64,000 nucleotides of DNA from Acinetobacter sp. CFCC 10889. Lineage in GTDB: Bacteria > Pseudomonadota > Gammaproteobacteria > Pseudomonadales > Moraxellaceae. The position numbers were made by a program, and so were the translations under genes. The stretch is taken from positions 1 to 64,000 of the forward strand of contig NZ_LQXQ01000011.1 in assembly GCF_003268395.1 (NCBI RefSeq), given 5' to 3'. This document shows positions 36,629 to 46,738 of this stretch, piece after piece. The notes below the pieces were generated by a model, which did not search any database, was not told the origin of the DNA, and worked only from the letters and a program-made list of their open reading frames with translations. Positions within the stretch are counted from its first letter, which is position 1. The number at the start of each line of letters is the position of its first letter.

Positions 36629-38470
36629 ATGGATGTAATAAATCAAGATCATCTAAATAGAAAAATGACAAAAGCAGAGAAGAAAATTATCTTTGCTTCG
36701 AGTTTGGGAACAATATTTGAATGGTATGATTTCTATTTATATGGTGCTTTGGCGATCATTATTGCACAGCAATTTTTTACAGATTTAGATGCAACAACAG
36801 GATTTATTTTTGCATTATTGGCATTTTCGGCTGGATTTATTGTGCGACCATTTGGTGGTTTAGTTTTTGGTCGACTAGGTGATATGGTTGGGCGGAAATA
36901 TACATTTTTAATCACGATTGTCATTATGGGGATTTCAACTTTCCTTGTGGGGATATTGCCAAATTATAATTCTATTGGTATTGCAGCTCCAATCATATTG
37001 ATTATTTTGAGATTAATTCAAGGTTTAGCACTGGGAGGAGAGTATGGTGGTGCGATTACGTATGTGGCGGAGTATGCACCACAATATCGCCGAGGTGCTT
37101 ATACTGCTTGGATTCAGATTACGGCAACAACGGGTTTATTGTTGTCTTTATTGGTCATTTTAGGTGTGCGCACGGTTGTAGGTGAGGAAGCTTTTAGTAC
37201 TTGGGGATGGCGTATTCCATTTTTATTTTCTTTTGTTTTGTTGGTTATTAGTATTTGGGTACGTTTGACGATGAGTGAACCCCCTGCATTTAAAAAATTA
37301 AAAGAAGCAGGAAAATTGTCTAAAGCACCTATACGAGAGGCTTTTGGGCGCTGGGGAAATCTGAAACTGATTATCTTGGCATTATTGGGTTTAACGATGG
37401 GGCAGGGGGTAATTTGGTATACTGGTCAGTTTTATAGTTTGTATTTTTTAACGCAAGCTTTAAAAGTTGATAATGCAACAGCAAGTATATTGGTTTCATA
37501 TGGGCTATTGATTGGATTACCTTTTTTCATTTTGTTTGGTTATTTATCAGATAAAATTGGACGTAAACCTATCATTATAGTGGGATGTTTACTTGCTGCA
37601 TGTACATATATTCCATTATTTCAAATGTTAACACAGGCAGCAAATCCACAGCTAGCACAGGCATTAAAGCAATCACCTGTTGTGTTGAGTGTGGATAAAT
37701 CCGAGTGTTCTTTTCAATTTGATCCTGTCGGGCGGAAAAGTTTTGAGAGTAGTTGTGATATTGCTAAAAAATTATTAGCAACGAATTCGGTAAATTATAC
37801 GATTGAAGAATTACCTGTTGGCTCAAAAGCACAAATTAAAGTGGGAAGCACTTATATTGAGGGCTTCTCTCCTAAAAATATTTCAGAAGATGATATTTTG
37901 CTAGCAGGAAAATTATTGCAACAAAATCAACAACAAGTAAAGCAAAAAATATTTGATGCACAAACTCAACAAGATGAAAAAGCATTGTTGATTGCTAAAA
38001 ATGAATTAACAGAAGTAGAAGCAGCCATATCCGTGTTTTCACAAAATCCTAAAGTTGCTGCCAGTAATATATTGGATGCAAAATTTAAAGCAGATGTTCA
38101 TGCAGCATTGGAAGCTGCACATTATCCAGCATATGCAGAGTCTTCACAGGTAAATAAGCCTTTGATTGTCGTTATTTTGGCTATTTTAGTGATCTATGTT
38201 GCGATGGTCTATGCACCTATTGCGGCTGCATTGGTTGAAATGTTTGCGACAAAAATTCGTTATACATCTGTAAGTTTGCCCTATCATATTGGAAATGGTT
38301 GGTTTGGAGGTTTATTACCAACGATTTCTTTTGCTGTCGTTGCACAAACGGGTAATATTTATAATGGTTTGTGGTATCCAATTATTGTGACCTTGTTATG
38401 TATGGTTATTTGCTTGTTTTTTGTCAAGGAATCAAAAAATATTGACATTTTCAAGGATGATTATAAATAA
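36629..38470 (+). CDS. MHS-family MFS transporter with a large periplasmic insert
   Basis: A 613-residue member of the metabolite:H+ symporter family (proline/betaine, shikimate or alpha-ketoglutarate permease type). The family start KKIIFASSLGTIFEWYDFYLYG, the loop RPFGGLVFGRLGDMVGRKYT and the second signature LALGGEYGGAITYVAEYAP are plain. Twelve transmembrane helices are expected: nine lie before residue 335 and three after 510. Between helices 9 and 10, residues about 335-508 form a hydrophilic periplasmic insert with a possible disulfide pair (Cys360, Cys376). Usual members have 420-550 residues, so this length addition stands out. AAGGA precedes the ATG. The substrate is unknown. Confidence 0.85.
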   Translation: MDVINQDHLNRKMTKAEKKIIFASSLGTIFEWYDFYLYGALAIIIAQQFFTDLDATTGFIFALLAFSAGFIVRPFGGLVFGRLGDMVGRKYTFLITIVIMGISTFLVGILPNYNSIGIAAPIILIILRLIQGLALGGEYGGAITYVAEYAPQYRRGAYTAWIQITATTGLLLSLLVILGVRTVVGEEAFSTWGWRIPFLFSFVLLVISIWVRLTMSEPPAFKKLKEAGKLSKAPIREAFGRWGNLKLIILALLGLTMGQGVIWYTGQFYSLYFLTQALKVDNATASILVSYGLLIGLPFFILFGYLSDKIGRKPIIIVGCLLAACTYIPLFQMLTQAANPQLAQALKQSPVVLSVDKSECSFQFDPVGRKSFESSCDIAKKLLATNSVNYTIEELPVGSKAQIKVGSTYIEGFSPKNISEDDILLAGKLLQQNQQQVKQKIFDAQTQQDEKALLIAKNELTEVEAAISVFSQNPKVAASNILDAKFKADVHAALEAAHYPAYAESSQVNKPLIVVILAILVIYVAMVYAPIAAALVEMFATKIRYTSVSLPYHIGNGWFGGLLPTISFAVVAQTGNIYNGLWYPIIVTLLCMVICLFFVKESKNIDIFKDDYK

Positions 38471-38548
38471 ACAGTACATCACACTGTAATTGTAGACATA
38501 AAAAACTTCAAAGCGAAAGGTTTTTATAGAAACTGGTTTATAGATTAA

Positions 38549-38890
38549 TTATTGTGGTGCACGCTCAAGTTGACCTTTTTGTAAAGCTGCATTGGCTTCA
38601 TTTTGTTGATCAGGTTTTGCGGTTTCTGTTGGTTTAGTATCCGTTGTTGTTGATGTTGTGCTGGCAGGTAGTGCGGAAACGGATGAGCTAGAAACATTAT
38701 GCCCATAAGTTGTTATTGTCGTTTTGTGCTTGGCATTTCTAGGTGGAGGTGTTTCGGAGTAATGTGTAGAACCATTGCTATCAACCCACTTATAAAACTC
38801 TTTAGCAAAGCTTGGTGTGGTCATACCTAAAGTTAAGACCAATCCTGTCATTGAAATCAAACCTATTTTTAATTTTTTTAAATTTTGCAT
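38549..38890 (-). CDS. DUF4124 domain-containing exported protein
   Basis: A 113-residue protein with a signal peptide (about residues 1-29, ending PSFA) and a DUF4124 domain immediately after it: EFYKWVDSNGSTHYSETPPP is the family signature. The rest is Ser/Thr/Ala-rich and probably disordered, ending in AALQKGQLERAPQ. The family is common in Proteobacteria, is exported and has no assigned function. It is convergent with the MHS transporter gene. Confidence 0.85.
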   Translation of the reverse strand: MQNLKKLKIGLISMTGLVLTLGMTTPSFAKEFYKWVDSNGSTHYSETPPPRNAKHKTTITTYGHNVSSSSVSALPASTTSTTTDTKPTETAKPDQQNEANAALQKGQLERAPQ

Positions 38891-39456
38891 AGCTGAACCT
38901 TATTTGTGTTGAATACATCAATATTTTAAGTATGCGATGTTTGCAAGGCAGTTAAAACAAAGAATTGTTATCGCAATTTTACTTGATGCTATTTTAAACA
39001 AAAAATTAAAACAGTGAAGATTTTTATCGTAAATTTATTAAGTTATAACTATTTGAAAAATTAGTTATAAAATAGCAAAAAAAAAAGGAATAGTTTAAAA
39101 AAAAATGCGTATGGTAAATAATCAATAAAAAAGCGAATAGAAACCTTGACTTTGCTCGCTAAAACAACAAAAATGCTGGAACAGTTTTATATGCTTTTAT
39201 TCGATCACCCTTCGAATAAGAATATCAAAGCAAGCAATAACGTTTTCTCTAAGCCGAGAATTCGAACCTAACCAAAAGATGTTTATCCCAACATTTTTTA
39301 GTAATTTATACAGCCCAAACGGCTGTGTGATGATTTATTTTTTATTGCTGCAAAAACTATTAAATATGTGTGTTATAACAGAGCACACAAATCAATGAAT
39401 GAAAACACAAACTATGTCTCCCATAGGGTTGTGGAAAAAAGATTAGGGTGAATACG
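38891..39456 (+). promoter_or_regulatory. Long leader region of the ilvB-ilvH operon
   Basis: About 560 bases with no convincing gene. Visible items are a nine-base-pair inverted repeat TTATAACTA/TAGTTATAA (39043-39070), a -35-like TTGACT at 39146 with an AT-rich -10 region, a stem AAAAGATGTT/AACATTTTTT (39274-39299, terminator-like), a stem ACAGCC/GGCTGT (39310-39326), and an 18-codon frame from ATG 39395 whose TGA at 39449 overlaps the GTG that would start ilvB in the longer reading. This is a candidate attenuator-type leader; the short frame is not notably rich in Ile, Leu or Val. Confidence 0.4.
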
Positions 39457-41184
39457 TTGGAACTTTTATCTGGTGGTGAAATGCTCGTTCGTGCATTGGC
39501 GGACGAAGGCGTTGAACATGTTTTTGGGTACCCAGGCGGCGCAGTTTTGCATATTTATGATGCGCTATTTCAACAAGAGAAAATCAATCATTACCTCGTG
39601 CGCCATGAACAAGCAGCAGGTCATATGGCTGATGCTTACTCACGTGTCACAGGTAAGACGGGTGTTGTTCTCGTAACATCTGGTCCTGGTGCGACCAATA
39701 CCGTAACACCGATTGCAACAGCTTATATGGACTCAATCCCAATGGTGATTTTGTCTGGTCAGGTTGCAAGTCATTTGATCGGTGAGGATGCGTTCCAAGA
39801 AACGGATATGGTCGGTATTTCTCGTCCAATCGTGAAGCATAGTTTCCAAGTGCGTCATGCAAGCGAAATTCCTGCGATTATTAAAAAAGCATTCTATATT
39901 GCTTCTTCAGGTCGTCCAGGTCCTGTTGTTGTTGATATTCCAAAAGATGCAACAAATCCTGCAGAGAAGTTTGCCTACGAATATCCTGAAAAAGTGAAAA
40001 TGCGTTCGTATCAACCGCCGCATCGTGGTCACTCAGGTCAAATTCGTAAAGCGATTGATGAATTAATTAATGCTAAGCGCCCTGTAATTTATACAGGTGG
40101 TGGTGTGGTTCAAGGCAATGCTTCTGAGCAATTGACTGAGCTTGCACATCTTTTGGGTTATCCAGTTACGAATACATTAATGGGCTTAGGTGCATTCCCT
40201 GGGAATGATCCACAGTTCATTGGTATGTTGGGTATGCATGGTACATACGAAGCCAATATGACGATGCATAATGCAGACGTAATTTTATGTATTGGCGCAC
40301 GTTTTGATGATCGTGTAACCAATAATCCTGCTAAATTCTGTCCAAATGCAAAAGTCATTCATATTGATATTGATCCTGCAACGATTTCTAAAACCATTAT
40401 GGCGCACATCCCAATCGTGGGTGCTGTAGAGCCTGTGTTACAAGAAATGTTGGCGCAATTGAAACAAATGAATGTGTCTAAGCCTAATCCTGAAGCGATA
40501 GCTGCTTGGTGGGATCAAATCAACGAATGGCGTAAAGTTCATGGTTTACGCTATGAAAAAGCCACTGATGGTTCAATGAAGCCACAGCAAGTTGTTGAAA
40601 CTTTAGATAAAATCACCAATGGTGAAGCCATCATTACTTCCGATGTTGGTCAGCATCAAATGTTTGGTGCGATGTATTATAAATACAGACGTCCACGTCA
40701 ATGGTTGAACTCTGGTGGTTTAGGTACGATGGGTGTGGGTTTGCCTTATGCAATGGCAGCAAAACTCGCATTCCCTGATCAGCAAGTGGTATGTATCACA
40801 GGTGAAGCATCTATTCAGATGTGTATCCAAGAGCTGTCTACATGTAAGCAATATGGCTTAAATGTGAAAATTCTTTGCTTAAATAACCGTGCTTTAGGTA
40901 TGGTTAAACAATGGCAAGATATGAACTATGAAGGTCGTCATTCAAGCTCTTATGTTGAGTCATTGCCTGACTTCCCTAAATTGATGGAAGCATATGGTCA
41001 TGTTGGTATTGAGATTAACCATGCGGATGAGCTTGAGTCTAAACTTGCTGAAGCAATGGCAATCAATGATAAATGTGTATTCATCAACGTAATGGTTGAT
41101 CGTACAGAGCATGTTTATCCAATGTTGATCGCTGGTCAATCTATGAAAGATATGTGGTTGCATAAAGGGGAGCGTACTCAATGA
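39457..41184 (+). CDS. ilvB: Acetolactate synthase large subunit
   Basis: A 575-residue thiamine-diphosphate enzyme making 2-acetolactate or 2-aceto-2-hydroxybutyrate, the first common step to valine, leucine and isoleucine. Features: [16 protein letters not shown] with the [17 protein letters not shown] catalytic glutamate region, the FAD-linking middle domain (FDDRVT), and the TPP-binding [41 protein letters not shown] segment; the more usual TPP motif has GDASF/GDGSF, and GEASI is a small variation. I prefer the TTG at 39457, which has AGGGTG six bases upstream and gives [10 protein letters not shown], over the GTG at 39448. Its stop overlaps the ilvH start (ATGA), giving coupled subunits. 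Confidence 0.95.
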   Translation: MELLSGGEMLVRALADEGVEHVFGYPGGAVLHIYDALFQQEKINHYLVRHEQAAGHMADAYSRVTGKTGVVLVTSGPGATNTVTPIATAYMDSIPMVILSGQVASHLIGEDAFQETDMVGISRPIVKHSFQVRHASEIPAIIKKAFYIASSGRPGPVVVDIPKDATNPAEKFAYEYPEKVKMRSYQPPHRGHSGQIRKAIDELINAKRPVIYTGGGVVQGNASEQLTELAHLLGYPVTNTLMGLGAFPGNDPQFIGMLGMHGTYEANMTMHNADVILCIGARFDDRVTNNPAKFCPNAKVIHIDIDPATISKTIMAHIPIVGAVEPVLQEMLAQLKQMNVSKPNPEAIAAWWDQINEWRKVHGLRYEKATDGSMKPQQVVETLDKITNGEAIITSDVGQHQMFGAMYYKYRRPRQWLNSGGLGTMGVGLPYAMAAKLAFPDQQVVCITGEASIQMCIQELSTCKQYGLNVKILCLNNRALGMVKQWQDMNYEGRHSSSYVESLPDFPKLMEAYGHVGIEINHADELESKLAEAMAINDKCVFINVMVDRTEHVYPMLIAGQSMKDMWLHKGERTQ

Positions 41185-41672
41185 GACATATTATTTCTGT
41201 ACTCATGGAAAATGAAGCAGGTGCGCTTTCACGTTTAGTAGGTTTGTTTTCTCAACGTGGTTATAACATTGAGACTCTAAACGTTGCACCAACAGAAGAT
41301 CCAACTTTATCTCGTTTGACATTAACCACCTATGGTGATGATCATAAAATTGAGCAAATCACTAAACAACTGAATAAACTGGTTGAAGTTGTAAAAGTGG
41401 TTGATTTGTCAGAAGGTGCACACATTGAGCGTGAACTCATGCTGATTAAAGTCAAAGCATTGGGTTCAGCACGTGCTGAGATCAAACGTACTGCAGATAT
41501 TTTCCGTGCACAAGTTGTGGATGTGACACCAACGACATATACGATTCAAATCGCAGGAACAACTGAGAAGATTGATGGTTTTATTGATGCATTGGCTGAA
41601 AATACCATTCTTGAAGTTGTTCGTTCAGGTGTATCTGGCATCGCACGTGGCGAAAAAGTTTTAACTATTTAA
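41181..41672 (+). CDS. ilvH: Acetolactate synthase small (regulatory) subunit
   Basis: A 163-residue ACT-domain protein that stimulates the large subunit and gives valine feedback control. The ACT domain spans [40 protein letters not shown], where the glycine-rich turn and RGYNIE bind the effector amino acid. The second half ([43 protein letters not shown]) is the family's C-terminal domain. It overlaps ilvB by four bases and precedes ilvC. Confidence 0.95.
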   Translation: MRHIISVLMENEAGALSRLVGLFSQRGYNIETLNVAPTEDPTLSRLTLTTYGDDHKIEQITKQLNKLVEVVKVVDLSEGAHIERELMLIKVKALGSARAEIKRTADIFRAQVVDVTPTTYTIQIAGTTEKIDGFIDALAENTILEVVRSGVSGIARGEKVLTI

Positions 41673-41688
41673 TTTATTCACCTATAAT

Positions 41689-41709
41689 CCTCTCCAAATA
41701 AAGGAGAGG
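41689..41709. repeat. Small palindromic hairpin between ilvH and ilvC
   Basis: CCTCTCC and GGAGAGG flank AAATAAA, a seven-base-pair stem without a T-run. Its pyrimidine-TTTA/purine pattern resembles the arms of the repeat element at 32629-32732. It may act as an RNA-processing hairpin between the two cistrons. Confidence 0.5.
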
Positions 41710-41730
41710 GCTTAATAATTGTGTGCATAA

Positions 41731-42804
<1,074 letters not shown>

Positions 42805-42822
42805 GGTTGCATTACGTGCCTT

Positions 42823-42854
42823 AAAAATGGGAAAGCAGTGCTTTCCCATTTTTT
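42823..42854 (+). terminator. Rho-independent terminator after ilvC
   Basis: A 13-base-pair perfect stem AAAAATGGGAAAG/CTTTCCCATTTTT with a CAGTG loop and more T residues. It lies between the two copies of the ilvC 3' end. Confidence 0.95.
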
Positions 42855-42856
42855 CG

Positions 42857-42904
42857 TGCCATGGATTCAAGCGAACAAGATTGTAGATAAAGAAAAGAAC
42901 TAAG
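42857..42904 (+). repeat. Duplicated 3' end of ilvC
   Basis: These 48 bases repeat the end of ilvC (42758-42805), including its stop codon, with two differences (T/C at 42777 versus 42876 and C/T at 42789 versus 42888). Both are silent third-position changes when read in the ilvC frame. The copy has no start or ribosome binding site and sits between two terminators. Confidence 0.9.
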
Positions 42905-42925
42905 TTTTAGTTTTTTGATTTTAAG

Positions 42926-42954
42926 AGCCTACTCTATTGAGTGGGCTTTTTTTT
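42926..42954 (+). terminator. Second terminator downstream of ilvC
   Basis: Stem AGCCTACTC/GAGTGGGCT (one T-G pair) with a TATT loop and a run of T residues, just after the duplicated ilvC tail. Confidence 0.85.
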
Positions 42955-43001
42955 GTGATAAATTACACATTATTTTCTGCATACGTTCATGTGGTGAAAT
43001 T

Positions 43002-43811
43002 ATGAAATTTAAAATATTTTTAAGTCTTGCGGCACTGACTTTTTCGAGTCTTAATCATGCTGAAACTGTGCAAAACACAAATGCAGTCAAGCCATTGAAT
43101 GATGTGCGTGTGTCTATGCAACGTATGCTGCGCTCTACAGAAGGACGTTATTTTTTAAGCCTTTATGCAGGGATTTGGAATCCGCATGCTGTGCTGACAG
43201 ACTTGGTAGAAAATAAAAATATTGCATTCAAAGGGCTACAAAAAGCGGATCAACTCACTTTAAAGTCTGTGAATTCGGAAACTGATGCAACTGAAAATGG
43301 TGCTTATCAACTGACGGGAACTTTAAATGCAAATACAGGTTATTTTAAAACTTTGCTCTCGGAAAGCACGGATACTTTTGGTAAAAATATCCAATTTGAG
43401 CCCGCTGTAAAAGTGAGTAATAAGCCATCTTTTGTGTTTAAATTTTATAGTGGTAATGAAAATACACCTTATGGAGCACCATTACAGCGTGTTGATGTGA
43501 TTAATAAAAGTACAAATCAAACCATTCAATCTCTCACGGGATTTGTGGCATATCCAAAAAGTATTGGCTATATGGATATTAACTTTGATGGTTATTATGA
43601 TGTGATTTTGTCTGATATTTCACAGTCGTATTCAGTGGAAGATAAGCGTTATATTTACTGGATGTATAACCCGAAAACTGGGAAATTCCAGCGTTCACCA
43701 CAGCTTGAAAAAATCATAGGTTTCCCAAATTTACATGGTGAAAAGCAGCAAATTGATTTTGGTGGTGATCGAATTTATCAAGTCACTAATGGTTTATTAA
43801 ATAGAATCTAG
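43002..43811 (+). CDS. Exported XAC2610-like protein
   Basis: A 269-residue protein with a signal peptide (about residues 1-20, ending NHA) and no lipobox. The second half resembles XAC2610-type exported proteins: GFVAYPKSIGYMDINFDGYYDVILSD has the Asp/Asn-rich, calcium-binding-like turn, followed by YIYWMYNPKTGKFQRSPQLEKI. The first half has no recognised domain. ATG 43002 is chosen because the signal peptide begins there; an earlier in-frame start would run through the ilvC terminator. Function unknown. Confidence 0.75.
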   Translation: MKFKIFLSLAALTFSSLNHAETVQNTNAVKPLNDVRVSMQRMLRSTEGRYFLSLYAGIWNPHAVLTDLVENKNIAFKGLQKADQLTLKSVNSETDATENGAYQLTGTLNANTGYFKTLLSESTDTFGKNIQFEPAVKVSNKPSFVFKFYSGNENTPYGAPLQRVDVINKSTNQTIQSLTGFVAYPKSIGYMDINFDGYYDVILSDISQSYSVEDKRYIYWMYNPKTGKFQRSPQLEKIIGFPNLHGEKQQIDFGGDRIYQVTNGLLNRI

Positions 43812-43983
43812 TTTAAATCATCAATATTGTTAGGGCTTAAAATATTCACTATGATGAAATATTAATGATCTTATAGAGATAAGTTTGTTGAGGATTCTGG
43901 ATGAATATAAAAATTCATCATTTTTTATGACTTGTTATTTGGTTTTGTATTTGAAAATTGTAATTTTGTAGGAATAACTTTTT

Positions 43984-44361
43984 ATGAAAAAAATGCTTTT
44001 TATTATATTTTCAACTTTTATGACAGCAAGTCTTCAAGCAAAAAATGTAGATTATGAAGTGCTTAAGCAGCAAGCGATTGAATATGAAAATAGTTTGACG
44101 GAAGTTGAGAAATCGCAGTTAAATCAATCTTACGCACAGCCATTATCTAACTCTATTGGTTTTTGTGCACAATTTTATCAAGGGACTTCTTTTGAAATTA
44201 TATCTAAAGTTGATCAGAATGGGGTGATGTTAGAAAATTGGACGAATACAGAGGGGACTTTTGCTGAATGTATACGTATGATGTTTAATCATCGTCAAAT
44301 TCAATCTGTTCGCAATGAAGAATTTTATGCAATTTTAGAGTTTAATTTAACAAAGCACTAA
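43984..44361 (+). CDS. Small exported hypothetical protein
   Basis: A 125-residue protein with a signal peptide (about residues 1-19, ending SLQA), no lipobox and two cysteines (in GFCAQF and AECIRM) that could form a disulfide in the periplasm. TAGGA lies upstream of the ATG. No domain is recognised. It follows the XAC2610-like gene by 172 AT-rich bases and precedes the glycosyltransferase gene; a shared function is not evident. Confidence 0.7.
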   Translation: MKKMLFIIFSTFMTASLQAKNVDYEVLKQQAIEYENSLTEVEKSQLNQSYAQPLSNSIGFCAQFYQGTSFEIISKVDQNGVMLENWTNTEGTFAECIRMMFNHRQIQSVRNEEFYAILEFNLTKH

Positions 44362-44365
44362 TTCA

Positions 44366-44394
44366 CTGTAAGCAAAACGTCATTGCATCATCAT
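44366..44394 (+). promoter_or_regulatory. Pho-box-like direct repeats upstream of the glycosyltransferase gene
   Basis: Three seven-base units at an 11-base period: CTGTAAG, ACGTCAT and TCATCAT, separated by four bases. Compared with the PhoB repeat CTGTCAT they match at 5, 5 and 4 of 7 positions. The spacing is right for a PhoB site, but the matches are only partial. Confidence 0.35.
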
Positions 44395-44455
44395 CTAAGT
44401 GTAAAAAAGAAAACCTAAACTACTCAAAAATGAAGAGAAGATGATAGGTGATCGT

Positions 44456-45745
44456 ATGAACAAGACGTACGCAGAAGCCTTACTGTATAGACAACAAGAA
44501 TTTCCAGATTATTTTAAATTTTATTTAAAAAAAAATAAAAATCCTAACCATATTTCTGAGAATTTAAATACGCTTCAAAAACTTGTTCGTCCAAGGCTAA
44601 AAATTGCAATTGTTACTGAAACATGGCCACCCGAAATTAATGGAGTGGCAATGTCTTTGATGCAGTTATGTAAAGGCTTGCAAAAACAAGGACATAAAAT
44701 TTTATTGGTTCGTCCAAAACAAAAGCATTCATGTCAGGAATTTTCACCAAATAAAGAATGTTTAGTCACTGCACAAGCTGTGCCTAAATATCCTGATATG
44801 CGTTTTGGTTGGCCGCAGTATTTAAAAGTGTCACAAGCGATTTCTGAATTTGTGCCAGATGTTATTCATATCGTGACTGAAGGGCCGTTGGGTTTTACTG
44901 CTCTGCATGCAGCGAAAGCGAAGCATATTCCTGTGTCAAGTGGTTTTCATTCACCATTTCAAGAGTTTAGTCGGTTTTTTGATTTGGCATTTTTGATTAA
45001 GCCAATTCAGCATTATTTGAAGTGGTTTCATAACAATACCCAACTGACTTGTGTTCCAAGTGTAGATACTGAAAAGGCATTACGTCAATTTGGTGTGATT
45101 TGTCCGATGCAAGTGGTTGGACGTGGCGTAGATATTGAGAAATTTTCAATAAAGCATCGCTCAGAAAAGCTGAGACGAACGTGGGGTGTTGATCAAGATA
45201 CAACAGTTTTGTTGTATGTAGGACGTTTGTCTCCTGAGAAAGAAATTAATGTTTTGATTGAGGCTTATGCAGCAATGAAAAATCATCACGATAAAAAAGT
45301 GAAATTTGTCATTGTTGGAGATGGACCTGATCGTAAGCGTTTAGAAAAAATGATGGGTGCTGAACAGATCATTTTCACAGGAAGTTTGAGTGGTATGAAA
45401 CTTGCTGAAGCATATGCAAGTGCTGATGTATTTGTTTTTGCCAGTCAAGTTGAAACATTTGGCAATGTGGTACTTGAAGCGATGGCAAGTGGTTTACCTG
45501 TTGTGGCATATAACTATGCAAGTACGCAACTTTATGTGAAGCATCAACAAACAGGTTGGGTGTGTCCTTTGGGTGCAACTGATCAATTTATCCAAAATAT
45601 TTTACAACTACCCAGTAACTCGATTCTGCATGATATGGGGCTACATGCTATGCATGATGTGCAAAATATTGGTTGGCAGCACGCAGTACAACAATTTGAA
45701 CAAGCACTTTATCAAGTCACGCAAGATCAGGTTTTAGTGACTTAA
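44456..45745 (+). CDS. Family 4 glycosyltransferase
   Basis: A 429-residue GT-B glycosyltransferase of family 4. The N-terminal acceptor domain starts at KIAIVTETWPPEINGVAMSLMQLCKGLQKQGHKILLV. The C-terminal domain has VLLYVGRLSPEKEINVLIEAYA, VIVGDGPDRKRLE and the nucleotide-sugar motif EX7E in ETFGNVVLEAMASGLPVVAY. The overall shape resembles the bacterial alpha-glycosyl/mannosyl transferases that act on diacylglycerol (MgtA/SqdX-like). ATG 44456 has AGGTG five bases upstream; an in-frame ATG 15 bases earlier is less well placed. The PAP2 phosphatase gene follows by 29 bases, which suggests a joint lipid-modifying role (inference). Confidence 0.85.
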   Translation: MNKTYAEALLYRQQEFPDYFKFYLKKNKNPNHISENLNTLQKLVRPRLKIAIVTETWPPEINGVAMSLMQLCKGLQKQGHKILLVRPKQKHSCQEFSPNKECLVTAQAVPKYPDMRFGWPQYLKVSQAISEFVPDVIHIVTEGPLGFTALHAAKAKHIPVSSGFHSPFQEFSRFFDLAFLIKPIQHYLKWFHNNTQLTCVPSVDTEKALRQFGVICPMQVVGRGVDIEKFSIKHRSEKLRRTWGVDQDTTVLLYVGRLSPEKEINVLIEAYAAMKNHHDKKVKFVIVGDGPDRKRLEKMMGAEQIIFTGSLSGMKLAEAYASADVFVFASQVETFGNVVLEAMASGLPVVAYNYASTQLYVKHQQTGWVCPLGATDQFIQNILQLPSNSILHDMGLHAMHDVQNIGWQHAVQQFEQALYQVTQDQVLVT

Positions 45746-45774
45746 AACCATCTCGGATAGAGAGGAGAGCTAAA

Positions 45775-46326
45775 ATGAATTTTAAAGAGACTAAAATAAA
45801 AATACTCGATTTAGATTTAAGAGGCTGCTTATATCTTAATAATCTATCTCATGTGCAACATATTGCTTTGTTTTTTAAAGTGATCAGTCGACTAGGTGAT
45901 GGTGCATTTTGGTATGCAATGTTATTTATTGTCTGGTTAAATAAGGGTTTGATGTATGGCTTAAAATTACTGTATGTGGTTTTGAGTGCTTTGATTGGTA
46001 CAGGTATTTATAAACTACTGAAACATAAAACGGTGCGTCCTCGCCCTTATCAGGTGCATCAAGTGATTCGTTTGGGAGAGAGACCATTGGATCATTTTAG
46101 TTTCCCGTCTGGGCATACTTTACATGCGGTCATGACAACAGTTGTACTCGGTTATATTCAACCTGTGCTGCTATTTATCATGATGCCATTTACGATTTTA
46201 GTGGCATTGTCACGTATGGTATTGGGTTTGCATTATCCAAGTGATGTAATTGTAGGGGCTTTGATTGGTGCAACGGTGGCAAGTATGATTTTGGTTGCTG
46301 CACCATTCTTAAATATTAGTTTATAA
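45775..46326 (+). CDS. PAP2-family membrane phosphatase
   Basis: A 183-residue integral membrane acid phosphatase of the PAP2/undecaprenyl-diphosphatase superfamily. The three motifs are complete: KHKTVRPRP (motif 1), FSFPSGHTLHA (motif 2) and SRMVLGLHYPSDVIVGAL (motif 3, with the His and Asp). About five or six hydrophobic segments surround them. Members dephosphorylate phosphatidate, phosphatidylglycerol phosphate or undecaprenyl pyrophosphate. AGGAGAG precedes the ATG. The gene is paired with the family 4 glycosyltransferase. Confidence 0.88.
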   Translation: MNFKETKIKILDLDLRGCLYLNNLSHVQHIALFFKVISRLGDGAFWYAMLFIVWLNKGLMYGLKLLYVVLSALIGTGIYKLLKHKTVRPRPYQVHQVIRLGERPLDHFSFPSGHTLHAVMTTVVLGYIQPVLLFIMMPFTILVALSRMVLGLHYPSDVIVGALIGATVASMILVAAPFLNISL

Positions 46327-46419
46327 AAAGCCGTAGTATTTTGGACAATAAAAATCTATTTTGGCAAATGTATGAATTTTGCTAAAGTAGAGCAATACAT
46401 TATGGATAGGATGACCTGA

Positions 46420-46620
46420 ATGGGTTTACGTTGGACAGATACAATTGATATCGCAATTGAGCTTTATGAAGCTCACCCTGATGTCGACCCGCAGTGGGTG
46501 CGTTTTACTGATTTACATGCATGGATTTGTGCATTGCCTGAGTTTAGTGATGATCCAACAAAGTCAACTGAAGGCTTATTAGAAGCCATTCAAATGGCTT
46601 GGATTGACGAAGCAAGCTAA
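46420..46620 (+). CDS. iscX: Fe-S cluster assembly protein IscX
   Basis: A 66-residue acidic protein matching IscX/YfhJ throughout: [36 protein letters not shown] and [16 protein letters not shown]. IscX binds IscS and iron and adjusts sulfur transfer in Fe-S cluster assembly. In E. coli it ends the isc operon; here the remaining isc genes are not beside it, and ndk follows on the same strand. Confidence 0.95.
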   Translation: MGLRWTDTIDIAIELYEAHPDVDPQWVRFTDLHAWICALPEFSDDPTKSTEGLLEAIQMAWIDEAS

Positions 46621-46690
46621 AAATCAACTCAATCTGTCTAAAAAATCATTTTTTTACAGTTTAAACAGCGGAAAATTGCGCATTATTCGG

Positions 46691-46696
46691 TATAAT
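46691..46696 (+). promoter_or_regulatory. -10-like TATAAT ahead of ndk
   Basis: A consensus TATAAT within CGGTATAATGCGG lies 42 bases before the ndk ATG. No well-spaced -35 is evident, so this is a partial promoter call. Confidence 0.4.
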
Positions 46697-46738
46697 GCGG
46701 CAAAATTTTCGTGTCAATTTGACTTAAGGAGCCAATCA

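Noticed and set aside
39173..39271. A 32-codon frame beginning MLEQFYMLLFDHP upstream of ilvB
   Set aside because: It has no ribosome binding site, is not rich in branched-chain amino acids and has no recognisable features, so it is not called as a leader peptide or gene.
39257..39275. Sequence GAGAATTCGAACCTAACC resembles a tRNA T-arm
   Set aside because: The bases flanking the TTCGAAT-type loop do not pair on either strand and no acceptor, D or anticodon arm surrounds it, so it is not a tRNA or a clear remnant.
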